Shown here: in pieces, positions 17,689 through 25,123 of the stretch
Position numbering within the stretch: the stretch's first letter is position 1
How the letters are laid out: every line of letters starts with the position of its first letter
From: Devosia crocina
GTDB lineage: Bacteria > Pseudomonadota > Alphaproteobacteria > Rhizobiales > Devosiaceae
Length of the DNA stretch: 64,000 nucleotides
Direction: 5' to 3'
NCBI RefSeq assembly: GCF_900116545.1
Contig: NZ_FPCK01000002.1
Span: forward strand, 310,001 to 374,000
The notes under the pieces: generated by a model
Told to the model about the DNA's origin: nothing
Database searches by the model: none
Seen by the model: only the letters and a program-made list of their open reading frames with translations
Program-made: the position numbers and the translations under genes

Positions 17689-17801
17689 CCCTCTCCCGAC
17701 AAGTGCGGGAGGTCGATACATTGAGTTTGTGGAAAGAACCGGCCCCAAGCCCATCGTCCCCTCGCCCCGCTGGGGAGAGGGCTAGGGTGAGGGGCCGGCC
17801 A
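17689..17801. repeat. Partial type-A repeats between GTA g9 and g10
   Basis: Two partial copies of the dispersed palindrome occupy the gap: a weak one near 17689-17715 (CCTCTCCCGACAAGTGCGGG) and a clearer one at 17757-17801 ending in GGGCTAGGGTGAGGGG. Confidence 0.6.
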
Positions 17802-17808
17802 CCACCGG

Positions 17809-18222
17809 CTAAGCCGCCACAAACGTCACTTCCCCCGCGCTTTCGAGCGCCAGGTCGAACGTCACTTCGCCAGCATGATCGGCGGAAAACTCCAGCGCCA
17901 CGATCTGGAACGGCCCTGCCACCGTGCCGAAATCGGGCAGGATCAGCTGCCAGTTGCGGATGGTCCCGCTAAAGAAAAGGCTCCGGATGATCCCATCCGA
18001 AGCCTGGTCCTTGAACACCCCCGCTCCCGAAACCGAAGCGCGCTTGACCCCGCCTCCGGCCAGAAGCTCTCGCCAGCGCCCCGCGCTTTCCTGGTCGGTC
18101 GTATCGACGCTCGCCGCGTTGAACGAAAGGCTCCGCGTCCGCAGACCCGCAACCGTCAGAAAACTCCCCGACCCATCACGGTCGAGTTTCAAAAGCATAT
18201 CCTTGCCGCTCTGCGCCGCCAT
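17809..18222 (-). CDS. GTA major tail protein g9 (TP901-1 family)
   Basis: This is the 137-residue tail-tube protein of the GTA. It carries the major tail protein pattern with KDMLLKLDRDGSG at the N-terminus, VDTTDQESAGRWRELLAGGG in the centre and ALEFSADHAGEVTFDLALES at the end. Length matches RcGTA g9. The start at 18222 gives the family N-terminus; a longer frame enters repeat sequence. It is separated from g8 by an 80-bp gap holding a type-B repeat. Confidence 0.93.
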   Translation of the reverse strand: MAAQSGKDMLLKLDRDGSGSFLTVAGLRTRSLSFNAASVDTTDQESAGRWRELLAGGGVKRASVSGAGVFKDQASDGIIRSLFFSGTIRNWQLILPDFGTVAGPFQIVALEFSADHAGEVTFDLALESAGEVTFVAA

Positions 18223-18260
18223 ACTTTTGGTCCTTCTCCATTCCGCCCCCGGCACCGCTC

Positions 18261-18300
18261 GGTCCCTCCCCCTTCCTCAGGGGGAGGCTAGGTGGGGGTC
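18261..18300. repeat. Type-B GC-rich repeat between GTA g8 and g9
   Basis: A TCCCTCCCCCTTCC/AGGGGGAGG hairpin is followed by CTAGGTGGGGGT. The same unit recurs at 19705-19740, 34189-34228, 54310-54345 and 62033-62070. Confidence 0.7.
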
Positions 18301-18302
18301 AC

Positions 18303-18698
18303 TCATTCCGTAAAAAACCTCAAAAGCACCGCCGCCCGCGCGAGCCCCGTCTTCCCGTCGATCACCGTTTCGGTGCGCACATGCTCGGCATGCGTCACGA
18401 CCAGCCCCGCAGGCACCAGCCCGTCCTTGGCCGCCGCCACCCGCTCGGCAATCTCGAGCGCGCCGCGTCGGCTCGGCCGTCCCGCCCAGCAATGGATCAG
18501 CACCCGGTGTTCCTGCCCCGGCGTCGTATCGCCATCGGCCTGGCGTACGTCGTGCCGGTCGATCACCACATAAGGCGCCGGCTTCTGCTTGGGCGGCGCA
18601 TCGAACACCGCCCCTGCCCCGATCTGCGCCGTCAGCGCCGCGTCCGCTTCGAGCGCAGCAACCAAAGCGGCCTGCAAGATCACGATTGGATGGGTCAT
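18303..18698 (-). CDS. GTA tail terminator g8 (DUF3168)
   Basis: This is a 131-residue DUF3168 protein, the tail terminator that joins head and tail. The family N-terminus PIVILQAALVAALEADAAL and the YVVIDRHDV and HVLIHCWAGR-type segments (here HRVLIHCWAG) are present, ending with LLRFFTE. The start at 18698 overlaps the g7 stop (ATGA). Confidence 0.93.
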   Translation of the reverse strand: MTHPIVILQAALVAALEADAALTAQIGAGAVFDAPPKQKPAPYVVIDRHDVRQADGDTTPGQEHRVLIHCWAGRPSRRGALEIAERVAAAKDGLVPAGLVVTHAEHVRTETVIDGKTGLARAAVLLRFFTE

Positions 18699-19036
18699 CC
18701 CGTCACCTGTCTTTCGCTGCAGGCACAGGCGAGGTAAGCCCGCCTGCCGTTGATGTCGGCCGCACTCACCACATCGAGGCTCCGTCCCCGATAAAGGATG
18801 CAATCCCCCGGCCCCAGATCGGTGCGAAACCGCAGCACCACGGCATGCGAGATCGCCACGGTGCGCCCGTCGGCGTCGCTGCCCTGCCGCCCGCTGAGGC
18901 TGCGCACCCGCGCCCACGCGTTGCCGAGCGGCACGAACAGGTGCTCGTGTCCGCCCTCTGCTTCGGCCAGGCTTTCGCGCCTTTGCAGTTGCACCCGGTC
19001 GGTCAGCGTGCCGATGGGCGGAACCTTCTCGCTCAT
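18695..19036 (-). CDS. GTA head-tail adaptor g7
   Basis: This is a 113-residue phage head-tail joining protein (gp16/SPP1-like family). The N-terminus has the typical GTLTDRVQLQRRES and the centre AWARVRSLSGRQG. The start at 19036 overlaps the g6 stop as ATGA; further upstream frame lies inside g6. Confidence 0.93.
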   Translation of the reverse strand: MSEKVPPIGTLTDRVQLQRRESLAEAEGGHEHLFVPLGNAWARVRSLSGRQGSDADGRTVAISHAVVLRFRTDLGPGDCILYRGRSLDVVSAADINGRRAYLACACSERQVTG

Positions 19037-19599
19037 AGCCGCACCCTTTTGTGCCGTGCCACCATGCGATCGAACCCGGACGGCACCACCGCGCCCGAGC
19101 CGGCCACGATCACCGCGTCGCGATGCTCGTGCCAATGCGCCACAAGCCCCAGGATCGCCTGGCGCAGATCCGGTGGCACATCGGCGGGCTCGGCGCCGGA
19201 GCCGGCGGTAAAATCGATTTCAATCCCTTGCCGTTCCTGCATTCGCGGCATGCCGACGACAACTCGCGGCACGATCAGCCGGTCCGGCTCGGACCTGAAC
19301 TGATCGAGCGGCAGATCGTGGCTCGCGCCGTTCCCGTCCGTTACCGAGATCGCGATGATAGCAATCAGCGGCGCCACCGGCAGCTTGACGACGCCATCGT
19401 CTGGCCAGTCGTCGAGCACCATCCGCCAGTTCTGCGCCAGAAGCGCCTTGCCGGTAATGCCTTCGACATGCAGCCGCGCCGCCCCGATCAGCGTCGTGAT
19501 CAGCCCGTCTTCCGCGCCATCGTCGACTTTGAGGAACCCCTTCGCCTCGGCAAGCGAAACCGGCTCCTCGGCGGGTCCCGCCAGGAGATAGGACGTCAT
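19033..19599 (-). CDS. GTA head-tail connector g6
   Basis: This is the 188-residue head-tail connector of the gp6/phiE125 gp8 type. It has the typical EPVSLAEAKGFLKVDD N-terminus, the helix IGAARLHVEGITGKALLAQ and a C-terminal PPDLRQAILGLVAHWHEHRD. It precedes g7 with a four-base overlap and lies 141 bp after g5, a gap carrying repeats. Confidence 0.94.
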   Translation of the reverse strand: MTSYLLAGPAEEPVSLAEAKGFLKVDDGAEDGLITTLIGAARLHVEGITGKALLAQNWRMVLDDWPDDGVVKLPVAPLIAIIAISVTDGNGASHDLPLDQFRSEPDRLIVPRVVVGMPRMQERQGIEIDFTAGSGAEPADVPPDLRQAILGLVAHWHEHRDAVIVAGSGAVVPSGFDRMVARHKRVRL

Positions 19600-19629
19600 T
19601 TTTTCAATCCTTATTGGGAAGTCCGCGGC

Positions 19630-19740
19630 ACCCCCATTCCTCCTCCCCCCTTGACAGGGGGAGGAGTACTGCGGTGGTTCTCCGCCGTTGTTGCGAACTT
19701 GATAGGTCCCTCCCCCTATGAGAGGGAGGCCAGGTGGGGG
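19630..19740. repeat. Repeats between GTA g5 and g6
   Basis: Two GC-rich hairpin units fill the gap. One spans CCTCCTCCCCCCTTGACAGG to GGGGAGGAG (19638-19667); the other is a type-B copy (TCCCTCCCCC to GGAGGCCAGGTGGGGGT, 19707-19740) that abuts the g5 stop. Confidence 0.7.
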
Positions 19741-20961
19741 TCAGCTGGCGCCGAACTTGAGAAGCTTGATGGCGTCATAGTCGGCAATGCCGCCGCCAAC
19801 CCGCTTGGTCGTATAGAACAAGACATAGGGTTTGCTCGAATAGGGGTCGCGCAACACGTTCACCCCCTGGCGATCGACGATCAGATAGCCGCGGCGGAAA
19901 TCGCCAAATGCTACCGAGAGCGAATTCGCGCCGATATTAGGCATATCCTCGGCCTCGACGAGCGGAAAGCCCATGAAGCTGGCGCGCCCATCGGCCGTGG
20001 CCGCCGGCTGCCAGAGATAGTTCCCGTCCGCATCGCGCAGCTTGCGCAGCGAGCCTTGCGTCTTGCGGTTCATCACCCAGGAAGCGTTCTGGCGATACCC
20101 GGCCTTGAGGGCGTAAACGAGATCGATCAGCACATCGCTCGGATTGCTCGAGGGCAGCGCGCCGGAGGTTCCCGTTGCCACATAACCGAGATTGCCCCAG
20201 CTCCAGCTCGTCTCGTCGACCATTGGCGCGGCAAGGAAGCCGGTTGGCTTGTTGACGCCGTTACCCGAAACAAAGGCGGTCGTTTCCTGCGCGGCAAAAG
20301 CAGCATTGACCTCGTCGGCGATCCAATGGCCGACATCCACCGCCGCATCTTCGAGAAATGCCGAAGTCGCTGCCGGCATCGCATAGAGTTCGGTCGTGGG
20401 ATAATTCAGCTCCGCCAGCACCTGGCTATCGGTGGTCGGCCGGCTTGCGGTTTCCCCGACCCAGCCCGTCACCGGCCCCGTCACCGTGATCGGGCGCTTG
20501 TAAATCGCGCTCGACACCTGCCGCACCCCGGCAATGGCGCGGATCGGCGAGATCGCCGTCATCAGCCGGGTGATGGTGGTTTCGACCTCTCCCGGCACGA
20601 GGTAACCGCCGTCCGAGCCGACCCCGACCTGCAGCGCCTTTTCCTCGCCCCGCTTCACATAGGCTGAAAACGCCTCCTTGTGCTCGTTCGTCCCCAGCGC
20701 ACCCTTGCCCTCGAGCGCGGGACGGGCCCGTTCGGCACTGGCGCGATCGAGCGCCGCCTTGTGCCCGTCGAGCACGGCATTGAGCCGCTCGAGCTTGCCC
20801 TCGATCAGCCCGTCGGCGGCGCCGCGCTTTTCGATGTCCTTGAGGCGATCGTCATTGGTGCGCTTGAATTCCTCGAACGCGCTCGAGAATTCGGCAAAAA
20901 GCGCGGCAACGTCAGTGCCTGCGCCGGCCTTGATTTCAAAGCCGTCGTTGTTCCGATCCAT
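19741..20961 (-). CDS. GTA major capsid protein g5 (HK97 fold)
   Basis: This is a 406-residue HK97-type major capsid protein. Residues 1-105 form the charged, coiled-coil scaffold-like delta domain (EFSSAFEEFKRTNDDRLKDI) removed by the g4 protease. The HK97 core follows, with GGYLVPGEVETTITR, GETASRPTTDS, AFLEDAAVDVGHWIADEV and SGNGVNKPTGFL. Length and order match RcGTA g5. It lies downstream of the prohead protease and upstream of the connector genes. Confidence 0.97.
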   Translation of the reverse strand: MDRNNDGFEIKAGAGTDVAALFAEFSSAFEEFKRTNDDRLKDIEKRGAADGLIEGKLERLNAVLDGHKAALDRASAERARPALEGKGALGTNEHKEAFSAYVKRGEEKALQVGVGSDGGYLVPGEVETTITRLMTAISPIRAIAGVRQVSSAIYKRPITVTGPVTGWVGETASRPTTDSQVLAELNYPTTELYAMPAATSAFLEDAAVDVGHWIADEVNAAFAAQETTAFVSGNGVNKPTGFLAAPMVDETSWSWGNLGYVATGTSGALPSSNPSDVLIDLVYALKAGYRQNASWVMNRKTQGSLRKLRDADGNYLWQPAATADGRASFMGFPLVEAEDMPNIGANSLSVAFGDFRRGYLIVDRQGVNVLRDPYSSKPYVLFYTTKRVGGGIADYDAIKLLKFGAS

Positions 20962-20973
20962 GTCGGCATCCTC

Positions 20974-21450
20974 TTATCGGTTGCGGATAGTTCTGGTGGC
21001 GGCCGCAATGGCGGCGCCGGCCGAGATGGGGGAAGTGATCCGCGCTGCCTCCATCATCGGAAAGGTCACGATCGACACTTCAAAAAGGTCGATCTCGTGC
21101 AGCAGCCGGTTGCCCGCCTGCCGGCTGGCCTTCACGGTGCGAAAGCCAATGGAAAGTCCGTCGAGCGCCCGCGCCTCGATCAGCCGCTTGAGCGCATCTG
21201 CCCGAGCCACGCCCGGCACGAGTTTTCCGCGCGCAAACAGCCCATGAGCATCCTCGCGCAGCTCTTCCCAAATGCCCACCGGCTCTTTGGGGTCGTGCTG
21301 GAACAACAGCCGAATGCGCCCTGCCCTGGCGCTGAGGCTCTTGGCAAAAGCTCCAGGCATGACAATGTCGCCGCCGCTGTCGAGTCGATTAAAGACGCTG
21401 GCATAGCCGGCAAAGCGCCCATCGGCATCGACGGGAATGGGGTTTTGCAT
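20974..21450 (-). CDS. GTA prohead protease g4 (S78 family)
   Basis: This is a 158-residue HK97-type prohead protease. The catalytic set is visible as His52 in LFQHDPKEPVG and Ser100 in LDGLSIGF, with the following ELFEVSIVTFP-like segment (DLFEVSIVTFP). The start at 21450 shares its A with the TGA of the tiny upstream gene (TGATG). In-frame codons further upstream lie inside that small gene and are not needed by the family. Confidence 0.94.
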   Translation of the reverse strand: MQNPIPVDADGRFAGYASVFNRLDSGGDIVMPGAFAKSLSARAGRIRLLFQHDPKEPVGIWEELREDAHGLFARGKLVPGVARADALKRLIEARALDGLSIGFRTVKASRQAGNRLLHEIDLFEVSIVTFPMMEAARITSPISAGAAIAAATRTIRNR

Positions 21451-21593
21451 CAGCGCTTCGTCCCTACCCGGCTCTGTGGGCGAATGCCAGGCTTTGTCCC
21501 CGGCCTGCCCTTGTCGGCCAGCGTGCCCGCCAGGTTCCAGGCAAATTGCCGAAACGTCTGTTGCGCGGTCTCCCGCCCCTGCTTGTCCGCCAT
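21450..21593 (-). CDS. 47-residue protein coupled between GTA g3.5-like and g4 genes
   Basis: A 48-codon frame starts at an ATG at 21593 that overlaps the preceding TAA (TAATG) and ends in a TGA that overlaps the protease ATG (TGATG). The product begins ADKQGRETAQQTFRQFAWN and is basic, with an N-terminal helix (RETAQQTFRQFAWNLAGTLA) and a proline/glycine/arginine tail. It is not recognised. Overlap at both ends with operon genes is the main evidence that it is translated. It may correspond to one of the unassigned small genes near g3.5 in other GTA clusters. Confidence 0.65.
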   Translation of the reverse strand: MADKQGRETAQQTFRQFAWNLAGTLADKGRPGTKPGIRPQSRVGTKR

Positions 21594-21784
21594 TATTCGT
21601 CCCCCTTGCGAAAGAGCCTGTTGAGGCTCGCAATCTCGCTCACGAAATCATTGAACCGCTTGTTGCCCGCCGCCATCTCCTTGAGGCTCCACACCAGCAG
21701 CGCACTCGCCCCGCTCGCCCACAAAAACAGCGCCAGATGCGCGAGATCCCCGCGCTCGACGATGGTCTTGGTCAGCTCGTCCAT
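21593..21784 (-). CDS. Small membrane protein at GTA g3.5 position
   Basis: This is a 63-residue protein with a hydrophobic segment (HLALFLWASGASALLVWSLK, residues about 14-33) and a charged C-terminal helix (NRLFRKGDE). It sits where RcGTA has g3.5, a small protein of uncertain role. The ATG at 21784 is preceded by CAGGAG eight bases upstream, a strong ribosome site, placed just after an intrinsic terminator. The stop TAA overlaps the start of the next small gene. Confidence 0.8.
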   Translation of the reverse strand: MDELTKTIVERGDLAHLALFLWASGASALLVWSLKEMAAGNKRFNDFVSEIASLNRLFRKGDE

Positions 21785-21803
21785 GCGGGTTCTCCTGGGC
21801 AAT

Positions 21804-21824
21804 AAAAAACCCGCCAGAGGCGGG
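21804..21824 (-). terminator. Intrinsic terminator inside the GTA operon after the portal gene
   Basis: On the minus strand CCCGCC-TCT-GGCGGG forms a six-pair GC stem with a three-base loop, followed directly by six T residues. It lies 79 bp after the portal stop and 20 bp before the g3.5-like start, facing along the direction of GTA transcription. Confidence 0.75.
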
Positions 21825-21902
21825 CTTGGGTGAGGCAGGTTTCACGTCGTTCGTTCGACCAACTTTGATCTTGGCTAGCATTGGAAAGGCTGGCCGTTGG
21901 CA

Positions 21903-23063
21903 TCAACCACCCACACCAACCATCTCCCGCTTCTCCGCATCGCTGAGAAAATCCGCGCTGCCCACCCGCGCCCACAGCGCCGCCCGATCTTCTGCCAGCG
22001 CCTCGACCCCGTCGAAATCCGGCACCACTTCCGCGCCCTCGAATGCCGGCCCGAGCCATTGGCTCAGTTCCTGGCCTACCCGCACCACCAGTGGCACCAG
22101 CGTTTGCCGCCAAAGCGCCCGGTTAGCCTCGGCCATGTTGGCATAAGTATTGTCGCCGGGAATGCCGAGCAGCATGGGCGGCACCCCGAAAGCCAGGGCG
22201 ATGTCTCGCGCTGCCGCGTGCCGGGCTTCGATGAAATCCATCTCGCGCGGGCTCATGGCGATGGCCTTCCAGTCGATCCCGCCATCGAGCACCATGGGCC
22301 GCCCGGCATTGGCCGAGCCGGAAAAATTCTCCTCGAGCTCTTCCTTGAGGCGTCGGAACTGCTCTTCGGTCAGATTGCCGCCGCCCGCCGAATAAACCAG
22401 CGCCCCGCTTGGCCGCGCCGCATTGTCGAGCAATGCCTTGTTCCACTGGGCCGAGGCATTGTGAATATCAAGGCTTGTCTGCGCCGCCTCGAGCGGCCCC
22501 ATGCCATAATGGTCGTCCATGGGGTGAAACAGCGCCATATGCAGCACGCCCGGCACCGGCGCGCTTTCCTGCGATATCCGCACAGTGCGCCCGCCGGCGG
22601 AATAGTCATAGCCGATCGGCCAGCCATCGCTGCCAGAAACCACGGCCATGCGATCGGGCCGAAGCACGAACAGCGCCTTCACCCCGCCATCGACGATCCC
22701 GGCCTGCAGATAGGCATTCCCCGCAGTCTGGAGATAGGCATAGACCGCTTCCAGCAATTCAGCGCCCGATTGCCGTCCATTGGGCCTTTGCAACAAAGCC
22801 TGCAGCGGATGTTCGCTCACCACCTGGCCATCGACCCGCACCACCAGCGGCACCCGGTTCGCCGCCTCGGCGATCAGCCGCACGCAACGATAAACCACCG
22901 GATTGCGCATGAAACCCTGATTGACGAGGCTCCCATAGCCTCGCCCGCTCCACTGCGCCGGCCCCAGCGCACTGAGCGTCATCACCGTATGTCCGGCAAA
23001 ATTCTTGGTTTCCGCAGGCGTGTTCATGCGACCGCCAAAAAAGCGGTTGATCCAGTTCGGCAT
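21903..23063 (-). CDS. GTA portal protein g3
   Basis: This is a 386-residue HK97-type phage portal protein. The N-terminus reads NWINRFFGGR. Portal-family segments VYRCVRLIAEAANRVPLVVR, GNAYLQAGIVDGGVKALFVL and FIEARHAAARDIALAFGVPP are clear, ending with NRALWRQTLVPLVVRVGQEL. Length matches RcGTA g3. It is 37 bp downstream of the large terminase and is followed by an intrinsic terminator. Confidence 0.96.
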   Translation of the reverse strand: MPNWINRFFGGRMNTPAETKNFAGHTVMTLSALGPAQWSGRGYGSLVNQGFMRNPVVYRCVRLIAEAANRVPLVVRVDGQVVSEHPLQALLQRPNGRQSGAELLEAVYAYLQTAGNAYLQAGIVDGGVKALFVLRPDRMAVVSGSDGWPIGYDYSAGGRTVRISQESAPVPGVLHMALFHPMDDHYGMGPLEAAQTSLDIHNASAQWNKALLDNAARPSGALVYSAGGGNLTEEQFRRLKEELEENFSGSANAGRPMVLDGGIDWKAIAMSPREMDFIEARHAAARDIALAFGVPPMLLGIPGDNTYANMAEANRALWRQTLVPLVVRVGQELSQWLGPAFEGAEVVPDFDGVEALAEDRAALWARVGSADFLSDAEKREMVGVGG

Positions 23064-23100
23064 TCTTTTGATCCTTATCTATCCACGCCCGCCGACGAGG

Positions 23101-24354
23101 CTAGAGCATCCGCACCCTCGGCCCCTGCCCGCCCATCAGCAATTCCGTCAGCGCCCAGACCAGCGCATCCACCCGGTCCGGGGAATGACCGTCCGCCTTG
23201 CCGTCGGGCCCAAAGGCGCAGAGCTCGTCCTCAAGCGCCGTCAGCCCTGCAACATGGCCCACGAGCCCCCGCCCATAAAGCGCGGCCACCGGTTCCGCGC
23301 GCAGCCATTTCCCCCGATTGGCCCGCACCGGCACCACCGGCACGGACGCATCCACCTGGGCGATGAGGTTGATCACGAGATCCCCGCCCTGATTGACCTC
23401 GACGACGATCGCATCCGCCCGGTGCGCCGCGAATGCCGCCACCGCCCGCCGTGCCCGGACCAGCGGAGCCACGCCCTTGAGCGTTGCATCCTCGAGCACC
23501 ACCGCCCCCTCGCCGCTTCGTCCGGCCACCACGATGCCACAGGCATCCGAGCGCGTCGTCCCCGTCACCGGCGGGTCGACTGCAACCACGATCCGCCCGT
23601 TCACCGGCTCCGCCGGCCTGAACATGCTCCGCTGCCACAGCGCATCGGGCCGATCTTCGATCAGTTCGCCCTCAAGCTCCTGCCGTCCCAAAAGTGTGCC
23701 GCGATAGCGCGCCACGACCGCGTCGAAAAATTGTGGCGCCAGAAACCGGTAATTATCCGAGGTGGTCATCCGCACTACGCGTGTCTGCTCGTCGCCCAAG
23801 AGACGCCGGATCAGCTTAGTCGGCTTGGGCGTGGTCGTTGCCAGCTGCCGGGGCCGAACTCCCAGCCGCAGGCCAAATTGCAGCATGTCCCACGCCTCTT
23901 CGGCATTGGGCCATTTCGCGACCTCATCGCACCACGCCGCCGCAAACTGCGGACCGCGAAACCGCTCCGGATCGGACGCCGTCAAAATGGACGCTTCGAC
24001 CCCATTGGGCCAGACCAGCCGGTTCTTGCCTTTGAGCACGGGTCGCTCGTGGTCGGGATGCACGGCAAGTAACCCGCTTTCCCCGCGCACCATGATATCG
24101 ATTGCCTCGGTCATCGTCTCGCCGACCAGCGCAATCGGGGTCACACCCCGCCGCGCCAGCCGTCGTACCCATTCCGAACCGGCCCGCGTTTTGCCTGAAC
24201 CGCGCCCGCCCATCAAAAGCCAGGTCGTCCAGTCTCCCGCCGGCGGCTTCTGTTGCCGTCGCGCCCAGGCCGGCCAGCAGAAGTAATGTTTCTCGGCCCG
24301 GTCGTTGGACATGGCCGCAACTTCGGCGACGATCTCAGCGCGAGGCCTGCTCAA
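23101..24354 (-). CDS. GTA large terminase g2
   Basis: This is the 417-residue DNA-packaging motor. Walker A is GGRGSGKTRAG (residues 49-59). The ATPase centre includes AWCDEVAKWPNAEEAWDML, and the RNase H-like nuclease part includes VVAVDPPVTGT and VEVNQGGD. Length matches RcGTA g2, which packages random host DNA by a headful mechanism. The 5' end overlaps g1 by 20 bases. Confidence 0.96.
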   Translation of the reverse strand: MSRPRAEIVAEVAAMSNDRAEKHYFCWPAWARRQQKPPAGDWTTWLLMGGRGSGKTRAGSEWVRRLARRGVTPIALVGETMTEAIDIMVRGESGLLAVHPDHERPVLKGKNRLVWPNGVEASILTASDPERFRGPQFAAAWCDEVAKWPNAEEAWDMLQFGLRLGVRPRQLATTTPKPTKLIRRLLGDEQTRVVRMTTSDNYRFLAPQFFDAVVARYRGTLLGRQELEGELIEDRPDALWQRSMFRPAEPVNGRIVVAVDPPVTGTTRSDACGIVVAGRSGEGAVVLEDATLKGVAPLVRARRAVAAFAAHRADAIVVEVNQGGDLVINLIAQVDASVPVVPVRANRGKWLRAEPVAALYGRGLVGHVAGLTALEDELCAFGPDGKADGHSPDRVDALVWALTELLMGGQGPRVRML

Positions 24355-24739
24355 GGCGCCTCACCAATTTGGCCCGCAACTCAGTCATGTCCCGCCGCGT
24401 CGCCGGCTCCACATTGGGCTTGGTCGCGCCATTCTTGATCAGCGTATCGAGGGTCTTGACGCTTTCGCTCAATGCTTTCACCTGTTTGTCTATCGGCTCG
24501 TCCACCGCCGCCTCCAATCGCATCACTTGGACTTCCAGAACCTTGAGCATCCGCGAAACGAGATGAGCCTGCGATGGCACATGCGTCACGGCGCTCAGCC
24601 AGCCTTCCACCTCGCGCCGGTAGCGCAACTGCGCGGGGCTGATCCCATGCCGTTTGCAGATCATGGACGGCCGAAACAGCCGCTCCTCGTACTCTTCGCG
24701 CACGGCGGACCAGTCCGGCCCCGCTTGCTTGTCTTCCAT
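24335..24739 (-). CDS. GTA small terminase g1
   Basis: The 134-residue product corresponds to RcGTA g1, identified as a small terminase. It has an N-terminal helix-turn-helix-like region (RLFRPSMICKRHGISPAQLR) and a long helical C-terminus (HLVSRMLKVLEVQVMRLEAA, VKTLDTLIKNG, LRAKLVRRLEQA) for oligomerisation and binding to the large subunit. The start at 24739 gives this family architecture. It is the first gene of the GTA operon, so the promoter should lie in the 87-bp gap shared with the divergent KTSC gene. Confidence 0.88.
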   Translation of the reverse strand: MEDKQAGPDWSAVREEYEERLFRPSMICKRHGISPAQLRYRREVEGWLSAVTHVPSQAHLVSRMLKVLEVQVMRLEAAVDEPIDKQVKALSESVKTLDTLIKNGATKPNVEPATRRDMTELRAKLVRRLEQASR

Positions 24740-24826
24740 GGCATTGACTCGATTGTGAATCCGGGGCCGGAACCGCCGGGAATCTGCGCGGATTCGTCTT
24801 TGCGGAGTCTTCACGGGAGCAACCCG

Positions 24827-25072
24827 ATGTCCACCGCCATTCGCCACCTGCACTACAAGCTCGAGACCGAGGAACTGTCCGTCTGGTTCGCGCCCGATTT
24901 CCGCCGCTACACTTATTCCGGCGTGCCGCAGACGCTTTATGAAGCACTCAGCGAAGCGGAAAGTCGCGGCCGGTTCTTCAACCAGCACATTCGCGGCCGC
25001 TTTGCCTGCCGCCTCGTTGATCCATCAAAGATGCGCAGCAAACGCTGGCAGGCGATCCGCTCGGCCTCGTGA
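24827..25072 (+). CDS. KTSC domain-containing small protein
   Basis: This 81-residue protein is essentially one KTSC domain. The recognisable pattern is ELSVWFAPDFRRYTYSGVPQ, then YEALSEAESRGRFFNQHIRG. The family is small and of unknown function, sometimes linked to lysyl-tRNA synthetase. The ATG at 24827 follows GGGAG with good spacing. It is divergent from GTA g1 and shares an 87-bp promoter region with it; no functional link is shown. Confidence 0.85.
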   Translation: MSTAIRHLHYKLETEELSVWFAPDFRRYTYSGVPQTLYEALSEAESRGRFFNQHIRGRFACRLVDPSKMRSKRWQAIRSAS

Positions 25073-25123
25073 CCCAATTTCCCGACCATAGCTGAACTAT
25101 AAGGGACCACCGTCACGCGGGGA

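Noticed and set aside
10045-24739. Ordinary integrated prophage
   Set aside because: There is no integrase, repressor, replication module or attachment site, and gene order and sizes match GTA clusters exactly.
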